From a virus, in the IMG/VR virus record IMGVR_UViG_3300030382_000678, positions 1 through 32,798 of that record: 32,798 nt of DNA. One strand, written 5' to 3'. The notes under the pieces were generated by a model, which was not told the origin of the DNA, ran no database searches, and was given only the letters and a program-made list of their open reading frames with translations. The position numbers were made by a program, and so were the translations under genes. Below are positions 5,588 through 13,070 of this stretch, piece by piece. The number at the start of each line of letters is the position of its first letter. Position 1 is the stretch's first letter.

Positions 5588-5951
5588 ATACAGAAGTAAG
5601 TTCGAGGCCCGCTTAGCGGCGGGTCTCACTGATAAGAAAGTCAGCTTCACTTATGAAGATATGACTTTGCCTTATGTAATTGAGGCAAACTATCGACCTG
5701 ACTTCATTCTGGATAACGGAGTAATTATTGAGGCCAAAGGTTTCTTTGCTCCAATGGATAGAAGGAAGATGCTTGCTGTTAAGAAGCTGCATCCTGACTT
5801 AGATATCCGCTTGTGTTTTCAGAATGCAAAAGACAAGATCAGCCGAGCCAAGCGATCCATTACTTATGGCCAATGGGCCACACGACATGGATTCAAATGG
5901 GCTAGCGGTTCTATTCCCCAAGATTGGTATGACTCCCCTCCAAGGAACTAA
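5478..5951 (+). CDS. 3: Endonuclease I (Holliday junction resolvase), gp3-like
   Basis: A 157-residue endonuclease of the T7 gp3 family, which cuts branched DNA and helps degrade host DNA. The catalytic residues are E43 (KFEARL), D75 (YRPDFIL), E85 and K87 (IIEAKG). The D-to-E spacing of ten and the E-x-K match T7 D55/E65/K67. The C-terminal part (DRRKMLAVKKLHPDLDIRLCF) is also T7-like. I chose the ATG at 5478 because nothing later in frame can serve as a start before the conserved core; an ATG at 5430 is possible. Either way it begins deep inside the SSB gene. The N-terminal 35 residues are extra compared with T7. Confidence 0.93.
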   Translation: MSNTQKVLRATDFRSKNPRANLPLVRQQTYRRGTSSKYRSKFEARLAAGLTDKKVSFTYEDMTLPYVIEANYRPDFILDNGVIIEAKGFFAPMDRRKMLAVKKLHPDLDIRLCFQNAKDKISRAKRSITYGQWATRHGFKWASGSIPQDWYDSPPRN

Positions 5952-5982
5952 ACACATCTCGATAAGAGGAGGTAAGCAAACA

Positions 5983-6186
5983 GTGACTGAAGACTACGCA
6001 CTAATTAAAAAGAAAGATCGAGCTGGGTCTGATGGTAAAAACATCATGTGTCCTAAGTGTCAAAAGACATCAAGGATTTATAACCTCGCCTGGTCTGAAC
6101 TCAATTGTCTGCACTGCGGTAAGTGGAGTCCTAAGTATGAAGGCTGGATGATTGACCAGCTCGACACCTGGCAGACTCCAAGATGA
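5983..6186 (+). CDS. Free-standing zinc-ribbon protein
   Basis: A 67-residue protein with CPKC at 23-26 and CLHC at 42-45, a CX2C-X15-CX2C zinc ribbon. The start is taken as GTG at 5983, which has a strong GAGGAGGT ribosome binding site about nine bases upstream. An open frame extends further upstream but overlaps the endonuclease gene and lacks such a site. The cysteine spacing is identical to that of the primase zinc domain encoded 300 bases downstream. Function is unknown; nucleic acid binding is the usual role of such ribbons. Confidence 0.7.
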   Translation: MTEDYALIKKKDRAGSDGKNIMCPKCQKTSRIYNLAWSELNCLHCGKWSPKYEGWMIDQLDTWQTPR

Positions 6187-6311
6187 ATACACAACAACGT
6201 ATCGACGTAGCCAAGCAGCGAATCAAGGAGCTCGAACTCCTAATCCACCACTGGGAGAAAGCCAATGAGTCTAGAAGTACAAGTCCATCTAACTCCAAAC
6301 ACTCTGAGTAG
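6183..6311 (+). CDS. Possible small coiled-coil protein, 42 residues
   Basis: A 42-residue frame whose ATG overlaps the stop of the zinc-ribbon gene as ATGA. Residues 4-28 form a charged amphipathic helix (RIDVAKQRIKELELLIHHW). It fills the space before the gene at 6265 and overlaps it by 47 bases, and the Shine-Dalgarno-like GGGAGA of that gene lies inside it. It may be a real tiny protein or a coupling frame that carries ribosomes to the next start. Confidence 0.45.
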   Translation: MNTQQRIDVAKQRIKELELLIHHWEKANESRSTSPSNSKHSE

Positions 6312-6474
6312 TGGAGGAGATTTCTACACCATCACATGGAGAAGAGACCCTGCTCCTGAAGGAGAAGAGAATGGTAAGTGCCGTGTATGCACAGGCAGAG
6401 ATGACTTTGCTAATGACGGATTACCTGAGGATGTCCTTCAAGTAGTAAGGGAAATACGAGATGGAAAAAAGTAA
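6265..6474 (+). CDS. Small protein of unknown function
   Basis: A 69-residue protein that I do not recognise, with one CRVC cysteine pair near residue 39 and a charged C-terminal helix. The start has GGGAGA about six bases upstream. Its end overlaps the start of the primase-helicase gene by 14 bases, so it is co-translated in the replication cluster. It lies in the region where T7 has the 3.5 lysozyme but shows no resemblance to an amidase. Confidence 0.6.
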   Translation: MSLEVQVHLTPNTLSSGGDFYTITWRRDPAPEGEENGKCRVCTGRDDFANDGLPEDVLQVVREIRDGKK

Positions 6475-8068
6475 ATACATAAGGCATGAGCCTTGCGCTG
6501 TATGTGGAAGCAAGAATAATGTTGCTGTCTTTGATGACGGACATACACATTGCTTTGGATGTGGCGACCAGTACCAACCATCAAAAGAAAAAAAACCAAG
6601 ACCAATGCCAACCTCACCACCAAGACAAGTATCACCACTAATTAAATTCATCAAACCAAGTGCATTAAAAAAGCGTGGCATCACAGAAGAAACAGTTACT
6701 CATTTCCCCTATGGCATCGCTGAATATCACAACCAACCTGTTCAAGTTGCCAACTATCACGATCACTTAGGCAGACCATGTGCTCAACATGTGAGATTTA
6801 AAGATAAGAAATTCATTTGGCTAGGTGATACCAGCAAGATGATGCTCTTCTCCCAACACACATGGAGACAAACAAACCAAGGTAATACTTTCGTTGTTAT
6901 TACTGAAGGAGAGATAGATGCAATGTCTGTCTCTCAAGTACAAGGCAACAAGTTCCCTGTTGTGTCACTGCCAAACGGAGCTCAATCAGTTAAAAAGTAT
7001 TTATCCACTCCTGAAGTACAGAAATGGTTAAACACATTTGTTCGGATTGTCCTTTGTTTGGATACGGATGAGCCTGGTATGGCTGCTGCCGAGAAAGCAC
7101 TTGAAGTCTTACCTCTTGGTAAGGCAGCTATCTGTCGACTACCAAGAAAAGATGCTAATGAAATGCTCCTCGCAGGAGAGGGGGATGCGCTTAGGGACTT
7201 GCTTTGGAAAGCCGTACCTGCAAGACCTGATTCAATCATACAAGCCGCTGACCAATGGGAAGCACTGATAAAACCAGGGGCCTCCTCAGTCTGTGAATAT
7301 CCTTGGCCCAAATTAAATGAGGCGACTAAGGGATATCGCAAGGGTGAGATGGTAACAGTCTGTGCAGGATCAGGGACTGGGAAATCATCCATGTGTCGAG
7401 AGCTGGCCCATCACTTTCTAAGAAATAAAATGAAAGTGGGGTACATCGCACTCGAAGAAAGTATTCAAAGAACACTGCAAGGAATAATCGGAGTTGAGTT
7501 ATCAAGACCTCTACATTTTGAAGACAATCTTTCTGAAGATGCAGAGCTTAAGGATGCCTTTGATCGATTACTTGGAACTGGCCGCCTCTTTTTATACGAC
7601 CACTTTGGATCAATAGATCCTGATCGCTTAGTTGAACAGATTCAATATCTAGCTACAGCTGAGGGAGTTGATGTCGTTATCCTCGATCACTTGACCATAG
7701 TTATTTCTGGCATCAGTGATCTAGATGAGAGGCGAGCACTCGACGTTACCTGTACCAAGCTGCGACAAGTAGTAGAAAGTACAGGCGTTGGTCTCATAGT
7801 TGTCTCACACTTGAGACGACCTGAAGGCAAGGGACACGAAGAAGGAACTCAGGTTTCTCTCTCGCACTTAAGAAGCTCACATTCCGTGGCCCAGTTAAGT
7901 GACTTAGTCCTTGCCGCCGAAAGAAACCAACAGGGAGATCCAGCTGAGAGATCAGAACTCCAACTGCGACTCCTGAAAAATCGCTTTAGTGGGGTCACTG
8001 GCCCTATGGACAAGCTGCTCTACGACCAGCAAACAGGTCGATTAAAACTACCCCTATTTGCACTATGA
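6461..8068 (+). CDS. 4: Primase-helicase, gp4-like
   Basis: A 535-residue bifunctional replication protein (T7 gp4 is 566). The N-terminal zinc domain has C12, C15, C31 and C34. A TOPRIM primase domain follows, with TEGEID near E149 and CLDTDEPG near 199-206. The C-terminal RecA-type helicase has Walker A GSGTGKSS at 303-310, Walker B VVILDHLTIV near 408-417, and the HLRRPEGKGHEEG...LRSS...ERNQQGD series also found in T7. All parts needed for priming and unwinding appear intact. Its TGA overlaps the exonuclease ATG as ATGA; in T7 the DNA polymerase gene lies between these two. Confidence 0.96.
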   Translation: MEKSKYIRHEPCAVCGSKNNVAVFDDGHTHCFGCGDQYQPSKEKKPRPMPTSPPRQVSPLIKFIKPSALKKRGITEETVTHFPYGIAEYHNQPVQVANYHDHLGRPCAQHVRFKDKKFIWLGDTSKMMLFSQHTWRQTNQGNTFVVITEGEIDAMSVSQVQGNKFPVVSLPNGAQSVKKYLSTPEVQKWLNTFVRIVLCLDTDEPGMAAAEKALEVLPLGKAAICRLPRKDANEMLLAGEGDALRDLLWKAVPARPDSIIQAADQWEALIKPGASSVCEYPWPKLNEATKGYRKGEMVTVCAGSGTGKSSMCRELAHHFLRNKMKVGYIALEESIQRTLQGIIGVELSRPLHFEDNLSEDAELKDAFDRLLGTGRLFLYDHFGSIDPDRLVEQIQYLATAEGVDVVILDHLTIVISGISDLDERRALDVTCTKLRQVVESTGVGLIVVSHLRRPEGKGHEEGTQVSLSHLRSSHSVAQLSDLVLAAERNQQGDPAERSELQLRLLKNRFSGVTGPMDKLLYDQQTGRLKLPLFAL

Positions 8069-8796
8069 CTTTATTAATTGATGCTGACTGGCTGATCTAT
8101 TCCTCCTGTTGTGCATGTGAAACAGATATCAAATGGGATGAGAACCTTCACACCCTTCACCTAGATGAACGTGATGCAATGCAACTGATTGAAGATCGTG
8201 TTGCTCAGTATCAGATCATCAGTCCTGGCAAACCAATCATGTGCTTCTCTGATTATCCCACCTTCAGGCATGGAATCTATCAAGACTACAAAGCCAATCG
8301 ACTAGGTAAGCGCAAGCCTCTCGGTCTTAAAAACATAAGAGAAAGAGTTGCCAAAGAATTTCATGCCATCAGCTTCAATGGTTTAGAAGGTGATGATGTT
8401 ATGGGATTACTTGCAACAGGACAGAAGTACCACGATCCAGTAATTGTGTCGCCTGATAAAGACATGAGAGGTGTACCTTGTACTCTCTTGGCTAATGATG
8501 ATCTTGAATTAATTACTCGCAAGAAAGCTGATAGACACTGGATGATTCAGACTTTGAGTGGCGACAAAACAGATAATATAGAAGGATTGGTAGGAGTGGG
8601 GCCAGTTACAGCAGGGAAATTATTAGGTGAAGCTGAAACTCTTGAAGAAATGTGGGCGAAGGTTCATGCTGCTTATGTCAAAAAGAAAAAGACTTATGCT
8701 GATGCCGTCCTAACTGCAAGGTTGACTCGCATCCTTAGGGATGGAGAGTACAACCATGTAACAGGAGAAGTAAAACTTTGGGAGCCAGCAATATGA
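8065..8796 (+). CDS. 6: 5'-3' exonuclease, gp6-like
   Basis: A 243-residue exonuclease of the T7 gp6/FEN group (T7 is 300), which degrades host DNA and removes RNA primers. Visible motifs are LIDADWLIY at the N-terminus, YKANR, LEGDDVMGLLA, VSPDKDM, and the helix-hairpin GDKTDNIEGLVGVGPVTAGK. The C-terminal ILRDGEYN...LWEP is shared with T7 gp6. It is translationally coupled to the primase-helicase and to the next small gene, both by ATGA overlaps. No DNA polymerase fragment lies on either side. Confidence 0.93.
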   Translation: MTLLIDADWLIYSSCCACETDIKWDENLHTLHLDERDAMQLIEDRVAQYQIISPGKPIMCFSDYPTFRHGIYQDYKANRLGKRKPLGLKNIRERVAKEFHAISFNGLEGDDVMGLLATGQKYHDPVIVSPDKDMRGVPCTLLANDDLELITRKKADRHWMIQTLSGDKTDNIEGLVGVGPVTAGKLLGEAETLEEMWAKVHAAYVKKKKTYADAVLTARLTRILRDGEYNHVTGEVKLWEPAI

Positions 8797-8984
8797 ATGA
8801 TGATGAAATGCTCTGGCCTCCGATAGATGAGATGCTCATCCGTCGTTTAAAAGAAGTTTATCCAGACAAATGTCCCTCCATTGATACTCCTGATCGAGAG
8901 ATATGGAGGTACTTAGGTCAAGTTGAATTGGTAAGAATGCTTGAATCCGTCTACACTGAGCAAAATAAACTTAGCGAGGATTGA
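8793..8984 (+). CDS. Small acidic protein, function unknown
   Basis: A 63-residue protein that I do not recognise. The start is taken as the ATG at 8793, which overlaps the exonuclease stop as ATGA; an in-frame ATG 15 bases earlier is less likely. The sequence is helical with charged residues at both ends and WPPIDEMLIRRLKEVYPDK near the N-terminus. It closes the replication block before the head genes. Confidence 0.6.
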   Translation: MNDDEMLWPPIDEMLIRRLKEVYPDKCPSIDTPDREIWRYLGQVELVRMLESVYTEQNKLSED

Positions 8985-8987
8985 TTC

Positions 8988-9290
8988 ATGTGCGGAGGCG
9001 GCGGAGGTGGAGGCGGTTCTGGTAGTGGAGAGAGTCTCGCACTCCAAAGAGAATCCCTCGCATTATCTAAAGAACAATTCGCTGAGACAAAAAGACAATG
9101 GGGTGAATCTTTCTCTTGGCAGCAAAAAAAAGCTGCTGAGCAAAAAGCAGCTGCTGTAGCTAGACCAGGGAAAGGCCCAATAAGAACTACCGACTATGCA
9201 GCCTCTGCTTTAGGGGACAGATCAGCCTTAGGCTTTGGAAAAGATAGACTGACGAGAGGCGTAACAGGGAAGGGCCTCGCAATTGTTTAA
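8988..9290 (+). CDS. 7.3: gp7.3-like tail assembly protein (putative)
   Basis: A 100-residue protein that starts MCG followed by a run of glycines, then a Gln/Glu/Lys-rich helical part, and ends in a basic glycine-rich tail (DRLTRGVTGKGLAIV). T7 gp7.3 is 99 residues, lies directly before the portal, and has a similar basic tail ending in GGGINI. Position, length and tail support the same virion/tail-assembly role. The sequence similarity is weak, so the name is tentative. An N-terminal cysteine after Met occurs in many T7-like phages at this position. Confidence 0.55.
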   Translation: MCGGGGGGGGSGSGESLALQRESLALSKEQFAETKRQWGESFSWQQKKAAEQKAAAVARPGKGPIRTTDYAASALGDRSALGFGKDRLTRGVTGKGLAIV

Positions 9291-9293
9291 CTT

Positions 9294-11030
9294 ATGGAAC
9301 TCAATCTAACTACCAATGTTGATGCTCAGCCAGGCAAAGCTCCTGACAAAAGAGAAGGAACTATTGCTTCTCGGTATGAACAGTTAAAAACAAATCGCAA
9401 TCCTTTTGAAGATAGAGCAAGGGATAGTGCCAAGGTAACAATTCCAAGTCTCTTCCCTGATTCTGGTCAAGGGGATCAAGGTCGATTGAAAACTCCTTAT
9501 CAATCAACAGGTGCTAGAGGTTTACTTCATTTATCAAACAAGCTTGGTCTTTCTCTTTTTCCTCCCAATACACCCTTCTTCAAATTAGAAATAGATAGTC
9601 TTGCTTTAAATGTAGAAGAGGCAGGGCCAGAGATTAAGACTGAACTTGATACTGCATTGGTCAAGGTTGAGCAAGCAGTTATGACAATGCTTGAGACCAT
9701 GTCAGCTAGAGCTTCAATGCACGAAGCATTCAAGCAACTGCTTGTATCTGGCAACGTACTTCTATATGTAAATGCAGAAGGAATAAGAGTTATTCATCTA
9801 CAAAATTATGTAGTTCAACGTGATCCTATGGGTTGCGTTAAAGAAATTATTGTCGAAGAAGAAGTATATCCTGAGGCATTGCCTGATGGATTCTTACCTG
9901 ACAAATCAGATCAGAAAGAAACAACTGGGCCTGTAAAGAAAACAGTCAAGGTCTATACCTGCGTCAAGCTTGAGGATCAAATCTGTACTTGGTATCAGGA
10001 AGCAAAAGGAGAAGAGATACCCAATACATATGGCATGTGTCCAGAAAGATGTAGTCCTTGGATCCCATTGAGATTCAATCGACTCTCAGATGAAGAGTAC
10101 GGACGCTCATATGTTGAGCAATATTACGGCGATCTTCTATCCCTTGAGTCTTTATATCAAAGCGTCTTGGAAGGTAGTGCAGCCGCTGCCAAAATCCTAT
10201 TCCTAGTTAATCCAAATGGAACTACTAGGCCAAGGACAATAGCTAATGCAGCTAATGGTTCAATCATTCAAGGCAATGCAGCTGATGTCAGCGTTATTCA
10301 AAGTCAGAAGGCGCAAGACCTTGGCATAGCTCAACAAACAATTGAGCGAATAGAAGGAAGATTGCAATTTGCTTTCTTACTTAACACTGCAATTCAAAGA
10401 CCAGGCGAAAGAGTTACAGCTGAAGAGATCAGATTCATGGCGCAAGAATTAGAAGCATCTATTGGTGGTTTGTATTCAATTCTCACTCAAGAACTACAGC
10501 TACCACTAGTACATAGGCTTATCTACATCTTGCAAAGGCAAAAGAAATTACCTAACTTCCCCAATAGCGAAGAAACGGGGGAGCCATTAGTTAATCCAAA
10601 ACCAGTCACAGGTTTAGAAGCTATTGGTAGAGGAGATGATCGCAACAAATTAGTTGAGTTTATCTCCGTCGCTAACCAAGCTCTTGGCCCTGAAGTCATG
10701 GCTCAGTATCTAAATATGGATGAAGCTCTTAGGCGTTTAGCTGCGAGTGGATCTATAGATACAACTAACCTAGTCAAGACTCAAGAGCAATTACAGCAAG
10801 AGCAGATGGCTGCTCAACAACAACAAGAGCAAGCCCAGCAGCAAGAAATGATGCTGTCTGCTATGAAATCAGGAGCAGCTGCGAAAGTAGCTGACAACTA
10901 CACACAACCAGGATCACCCTATGGCCCCCAATTCTCAGAAGGAGGAGACCAACCTAACGCCCTCCCAGAACCAGTCCAAGACCCAGGAATCCCAAGCGGC
11001 CCCTCAGGAGGCCAAGCCCAAGGAATCTAA
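9294..11030 (+). CDS. 8: Portal (head-tail connector) protein, gp8-like
   Basis: A 578-residue portal protein (T7 gp8 is 536) that forms the ring through which DNA enters and leaves the head. The N-terminal segment (RYEQLKTNRNPFEDRARDSA) and the GARGLLHLSNKLGLSLFPP motif near residues 73-91 are typical of T7-like portals. So are RFNRLSDEEYGRSYVEQYYGDL near 260-280 and the GRLQFAFLLN...PGERVTAEEIR segment. The C-terminal tail is Gln-rich (QEQLQQEQMAAQQQQEQAQQ) and then Pro/Gly-rich. Its last 110 bases overlap another frame starting at 10921. Confidence 0.96.
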   Translation: MELNLTTNVDAQPGKAPDKREGTIASRYEQLKTNRNPFEDRARDSAKVTIPSLFPDSGQGDQGRLKTPYQSTGARGLLHLSNKLGLSLFPPNTPFFKLEIDSLALNVEEAGPEIKTELDTALVKVEQAVMTMLETMSARASMHEAFKQLLVSGNVLLYVNAEGIRVIHLQNYVVQRDPMGCVKEIIVEEEVYPEALPDGFLPDKSDQKETTGPVKKTVKVYTCVKLEDQICTWYQEAKGEEIPNTYGMCPERCSPWIPLRFNRLSDEEYGRSYVEQYYGDLLSLESLYQSVLEGSAAAAKILFLVNPNGTTRPRTIANAANGSIIQGNAADVSVIQSQKAQDLGIAQQTIERIEGRLQFAFLLNTAIQRPGERVTAEEIRFMAQELEASIGGLYSILTQELQLPLVHRLIYILQRQKKLPNFPNSEETGEPLVNPKPVTGLEAIGRGDDRNKLVEFISVANQALGPEVMAQYLNMDEALRRLAASGSIDTTNLVKTQEQLQQEQMAAQQQQEQAQQQEMMLSAMKSGAAAKVADNYTQPGSPYGPQFSEGGDQPNALPEPVQDPGIPSGPSGGQAQGI

Positions 11031-11142
11031 GGTAGAAGAAATTACCATTAAGGCTGAGAAACCAGCCAAGAAAAAAGTTACTACTCCAAACAACCCTGAG
11101 GGAGTAACTCAGGACAACGACTCACACTACACAATTCGCTAA
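10921..11142 (+). CDS. Small Lys/Pro/Gln-rich protein overlapping the portal end
   Basis: A 73-residue frame, +1 relative to the portal gene, that starts inside the portal's last 110 bases and continues 112 bases past its stop, filling the gap before the scaffold gene. AGGA eight bases before the ATG is a modest ribosome binding site. The protein is very hydrophilic, with Gln/Pro/Lys-rich repeats and a basic stretch (AEKPAKKKV). No start codon lies after the portal stop, so it is either translated from 10921 or reached by frameshift from the portal; I favour independent translation. The function is unknown. Confidence 0.55.
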   Translation: MAPNSQKEETNLTPSQNQSKTQESQAAPQEAKPKESKVEEITIKAEKPAKKKVTTPNNPEGVTQDNDSHYTIR

Positions 11143-11150
11143 CACCCACC
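11141..11150 (+). promoter_or_regulatory. AACACCCACC motif before scaffold start
   Basis: AACACCCACC abuts the ATG at 11151 with no Shine-Dalgarno sequence. It resembles the AACCCACCAC motif that precedes four early genes and could be a later member of the same class. Confidence 0.3.
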
Positions 11151-11942
11151 ATGCCAGAAGCACTTACTATCAAAGACGCTCCCACTACAGCAGAAGCTCC
11201 AGAACAATCAACTGAAACCACAGAAGAATCTGACCTGCTTGCGGGTAAATACAAATCTCAAGATGAGTTGGAGAAAGGTTATCTCGAACTCCAAAAACAA
11301 TTAGGACAGCAACCTTCTGAAGATTCTGGAATCACTGAACCTGAACCAGAACAAGGAGAGAAAGAAACTCCTCAAGGTGCTAAAGAAATTTATGGTGACT
11401 ACATAGGTAGCAAGTTTGAAGAAGCTGAGATTGATTACGAGGGGATGAATGCCAGATGGCAAGAGTCAGGACAATTAACAGATGAGGATTATGGTGAATT
11501 AAATGAGGCAGGTTTCAGCCGTGACATGGTTGAAGCGTATCTTCAAGGCGTTCAATTCAATGCACAAAGAGATACCGACTTACAACAGGGACAAGTCAAA
11601 GAGATTCAAGATCAGTATGGAGGGGAGAAAGCTTATGGAGATATGATCACTTGGGCGGCTGGAGTCTTAACAGATAGTGAGAAATCTGCTTTCGACATGG
11701 CAATTAAGAATCCAAACTATGACATGGTTAAGCTTGCAGTTGCTGGCCTACATGCTCGTTATCAATCAGAAGGGAATCGTGAGCCAAAGCTAGTCAGTGG
11801 AAGAGCTAACAGAAGAGGATCAAGAGAGAAGTTCGACTCAACTGCACAAGTTATTGCAGCAATGAATGACCCTCTATATAAAACAGATCCTGCATACAGA
11901 TCGAAAGTAGAAGAGAAACTTTCTAGATCAAATGTCATGTAG
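11151..11942 (+). CDS. 9: Scaffold (capsid assembly) protein, gp9-like
   Basis: A 263-residue acidic scaffold protein between portal and capsid, as in T7 (gp9). It guides assembly of the procapsid and is released afterwards. The segment DLLAGKYKSQDELEKGYLEL near residues 29-48 is the typical N-terminal signature of this family. The middle is rich in Glu and Gln, and the C-terminal part, which in this family contacts the capsid protein, is helical and more basic (SGRANRRGSREKF). Confidence 0.92.
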   Translation: MPEALTIKDAPTTAEAPEQSTETTEESDLLAGKYKSQDELEKGYLELQKQLGQQPSEDSGITEPEPEQGEKETPQGAKEIYGDYIGSKFEEAEIDYEGMNARWQESGQLTDEDYGELNEAGFSRDMVEAYLQGVQFNAQRDTDLQQGQVKEIQDQYGGEKAYGDMITWAAGVLTDSEKSAFDMAIKNPNYDMVKLAVAGLHARYQSEGNREPKLVSGRANRRGSREKFDSTAQVIAAMNDPLYKTDPAYRSKVEEKLSRSNVM

Positions 11943-12054
11943 GAGCTATTATTTAAACACCTAGACCTATTCAAGAAACAACGGCCCCTTGCGAGGGATA
12001 CCCAGAGTGGAAGGAATTGAGGTCAGGAACCTTCTTTCTTTCTAGGTATTCTTT
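11943..12054 (+). promoter_or_regulatory. Capsid gene leader
   Basis: This is a 112-base gap before the most highly expressed gene, so a phage promoter and a structured leader are expected here. CCCT and AGGG around 11993-12003 close a TGCG loop, and a short ACCT/AGGT pairing flanks a pyrimidine stretch just before the ATG. AGG eight bases before the ATG may serve as ribosome binding site. No T7, T3 or SP6-type promoter is recognisable. Confidence 0.35.
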
Positions 12055-13020
12055 ATGGCCAACATGACCGTTTCCAGGCTGGGCCTGGTTAACGCAACAG
12101 GCACTTCTTATGATGCACTTTTCTTAAAGGTCTTCAGTGGAGAGGTACTGTCTGCATTTCGTAAGGCCACAATTTTTGAGAGCTTACATAACGTAAGAAC
12201 CATTGCGTCAGGTAAGTCTGCACAGTTCCCAATCATCGGTCTTAGCTCCACTGCTTATCACACACCTGGTACACAGTTAACAGGTAATGCGATCAAGCAC
12301 GCCGAAGCGACTATAAACATTGACGACAAACTTGTCTCTAATGTTTTCATTGCTGACATCGACGAAGCTAAGAATCACTATGACGTAAGATCTCAGTACT
12401 CAACTGAGATGGGGAACGCATTAGCTTACACTTTTGACAAGAATGTAGCGGCCACTATTGCACAAGCTGCAAGAACTGGTACTAACTTCAACACTGATCT
12501 TCCAGGCGGTACTCGCATCAAGATCGTTGCTGCAACCAAAGCAGCTGTAACAGGTGCAAACCTTGTTACTGCTATGTGGACAGCAGCCGAGAAGATGGAC
12601 ATCAACAATGTCCCTGAAGATAATCGTTACGTTGTTCTTGGCCCAACTGAGTATTACAAGTTGGCTCAAACAACTGACGTCCTCAACAGAGACTGGGGTG
12701 GTTCTGGAGCATACGCAGATGGAACAGTCTTGAAGGTAGCTGGCATCAGCATCCTCAAGTCCAACCATCTACCAACTACAAACCGTTCAGCAGTGACAGG
12801 TGAGAACAACACCTATCACGCTAACTACACGGATAGCGTCGGCCTTGTTTTCAACAAGCAAGCTGTTGGTACTGTGAAGTTAATGGATCTGAAGATGGAA
12901 CAAACTGGATCTGATGTTCATGCCTTATGGCAGGGAACATTCATGGTTGGTTCCATGGCTCACGGTACAGGCGTTCTTCGTCCTGACTGTGCAGTTGAGA
13001 TCTACTGGGCTACTAGCTAA
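12055..13020 (+). CDS. 10: Major capsid protein, gp10A-like
   Basis: A 321-residue major capsid protein (T7 gp10A is 345), expected to have the HK97 fold. The segments FEKVFSG-like (FLKVFSGEVLSAF), HNVRTIASGKSAQFPIIG and DEAKNHYDVRSQYSTEMG are typical of T7-like capsid proteins. An example near the middle is NNVPEDNRYVVLGPTEYYKL. The gene is flanked by a leader region and a strong terminator, as in T7. The stop is followed closely by the hairpin, and there is no obvious frameshift extension of the T7 10B kind. Confidence 0.96.
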   Translation: MANMTVSRLGLVNATGTSYDALFLKVFSGEVLSAFRKATIFESLHNVRTIASGKSAQFPIIGLSSTAYHTPGTQLTGNAIKHAEATINIDDKLVSNVFIADIDEAKNHYDVRSQYSTEMGNALAYTFDKNVAATIAQAARTGTNFNTDLPGGTRIKIVAATKAAVTGANLVTAMWTAAEKMDINNVPEDNRYVVLGPTEYYKLAQTTDVLNRDWGGSGAYADGTVLKVAGISILKSNHLPTTNRSAVTGENNTYHANYTDSVGLVFNKQAVGTVKLMDLKMEQTGSDVHALWQGTFMVGSMAHGTGVLRPDCAVEIYWATS

Positions 13021-13030
13021 CTTCTATAAC

Positions 13031-13062
13031 GGGGGGTCTTCTGCATGGCCCCCCTCTTTTCT
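13031..13062 (+). terminator. Intrinsic terminator after the capsid gene
   Basis: GGGGGGTC (13031-13038) pairs with GGCCCCCC (13047-13054) around an eight-base loop, followed by TCTTTTCT. It lies between the capsid and tail tube genes, the same place as T-phi in T7, which lowers transcription of the tail genes relative to capsid. Confidence 0.85.
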
Positions 13063-13070
13063 TATTCGTC

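Noticed and set aside
6982-7392. A 136-codon - strand frame inside the primase-helicase gene
   Set aside because: It is antisense to a strongly conserved coding sequence with intact helicase motifs, has no recognisable product, and no other - strand gene exists in the window.
12421-12768. A 115-codon - strand frame within the capsid gene
   Set aside because: It is antisense to the capsid coding sequence, Cys/Ser-rich and without a start signal; a shadow of a highly constrained gene.
13021-13070. A frameshifted longer capsid form like T7 10B
   Set aside because: The strong terminator hairpin begins ten bases after the capsid stop, and no slippery site with an extended frame is visible.
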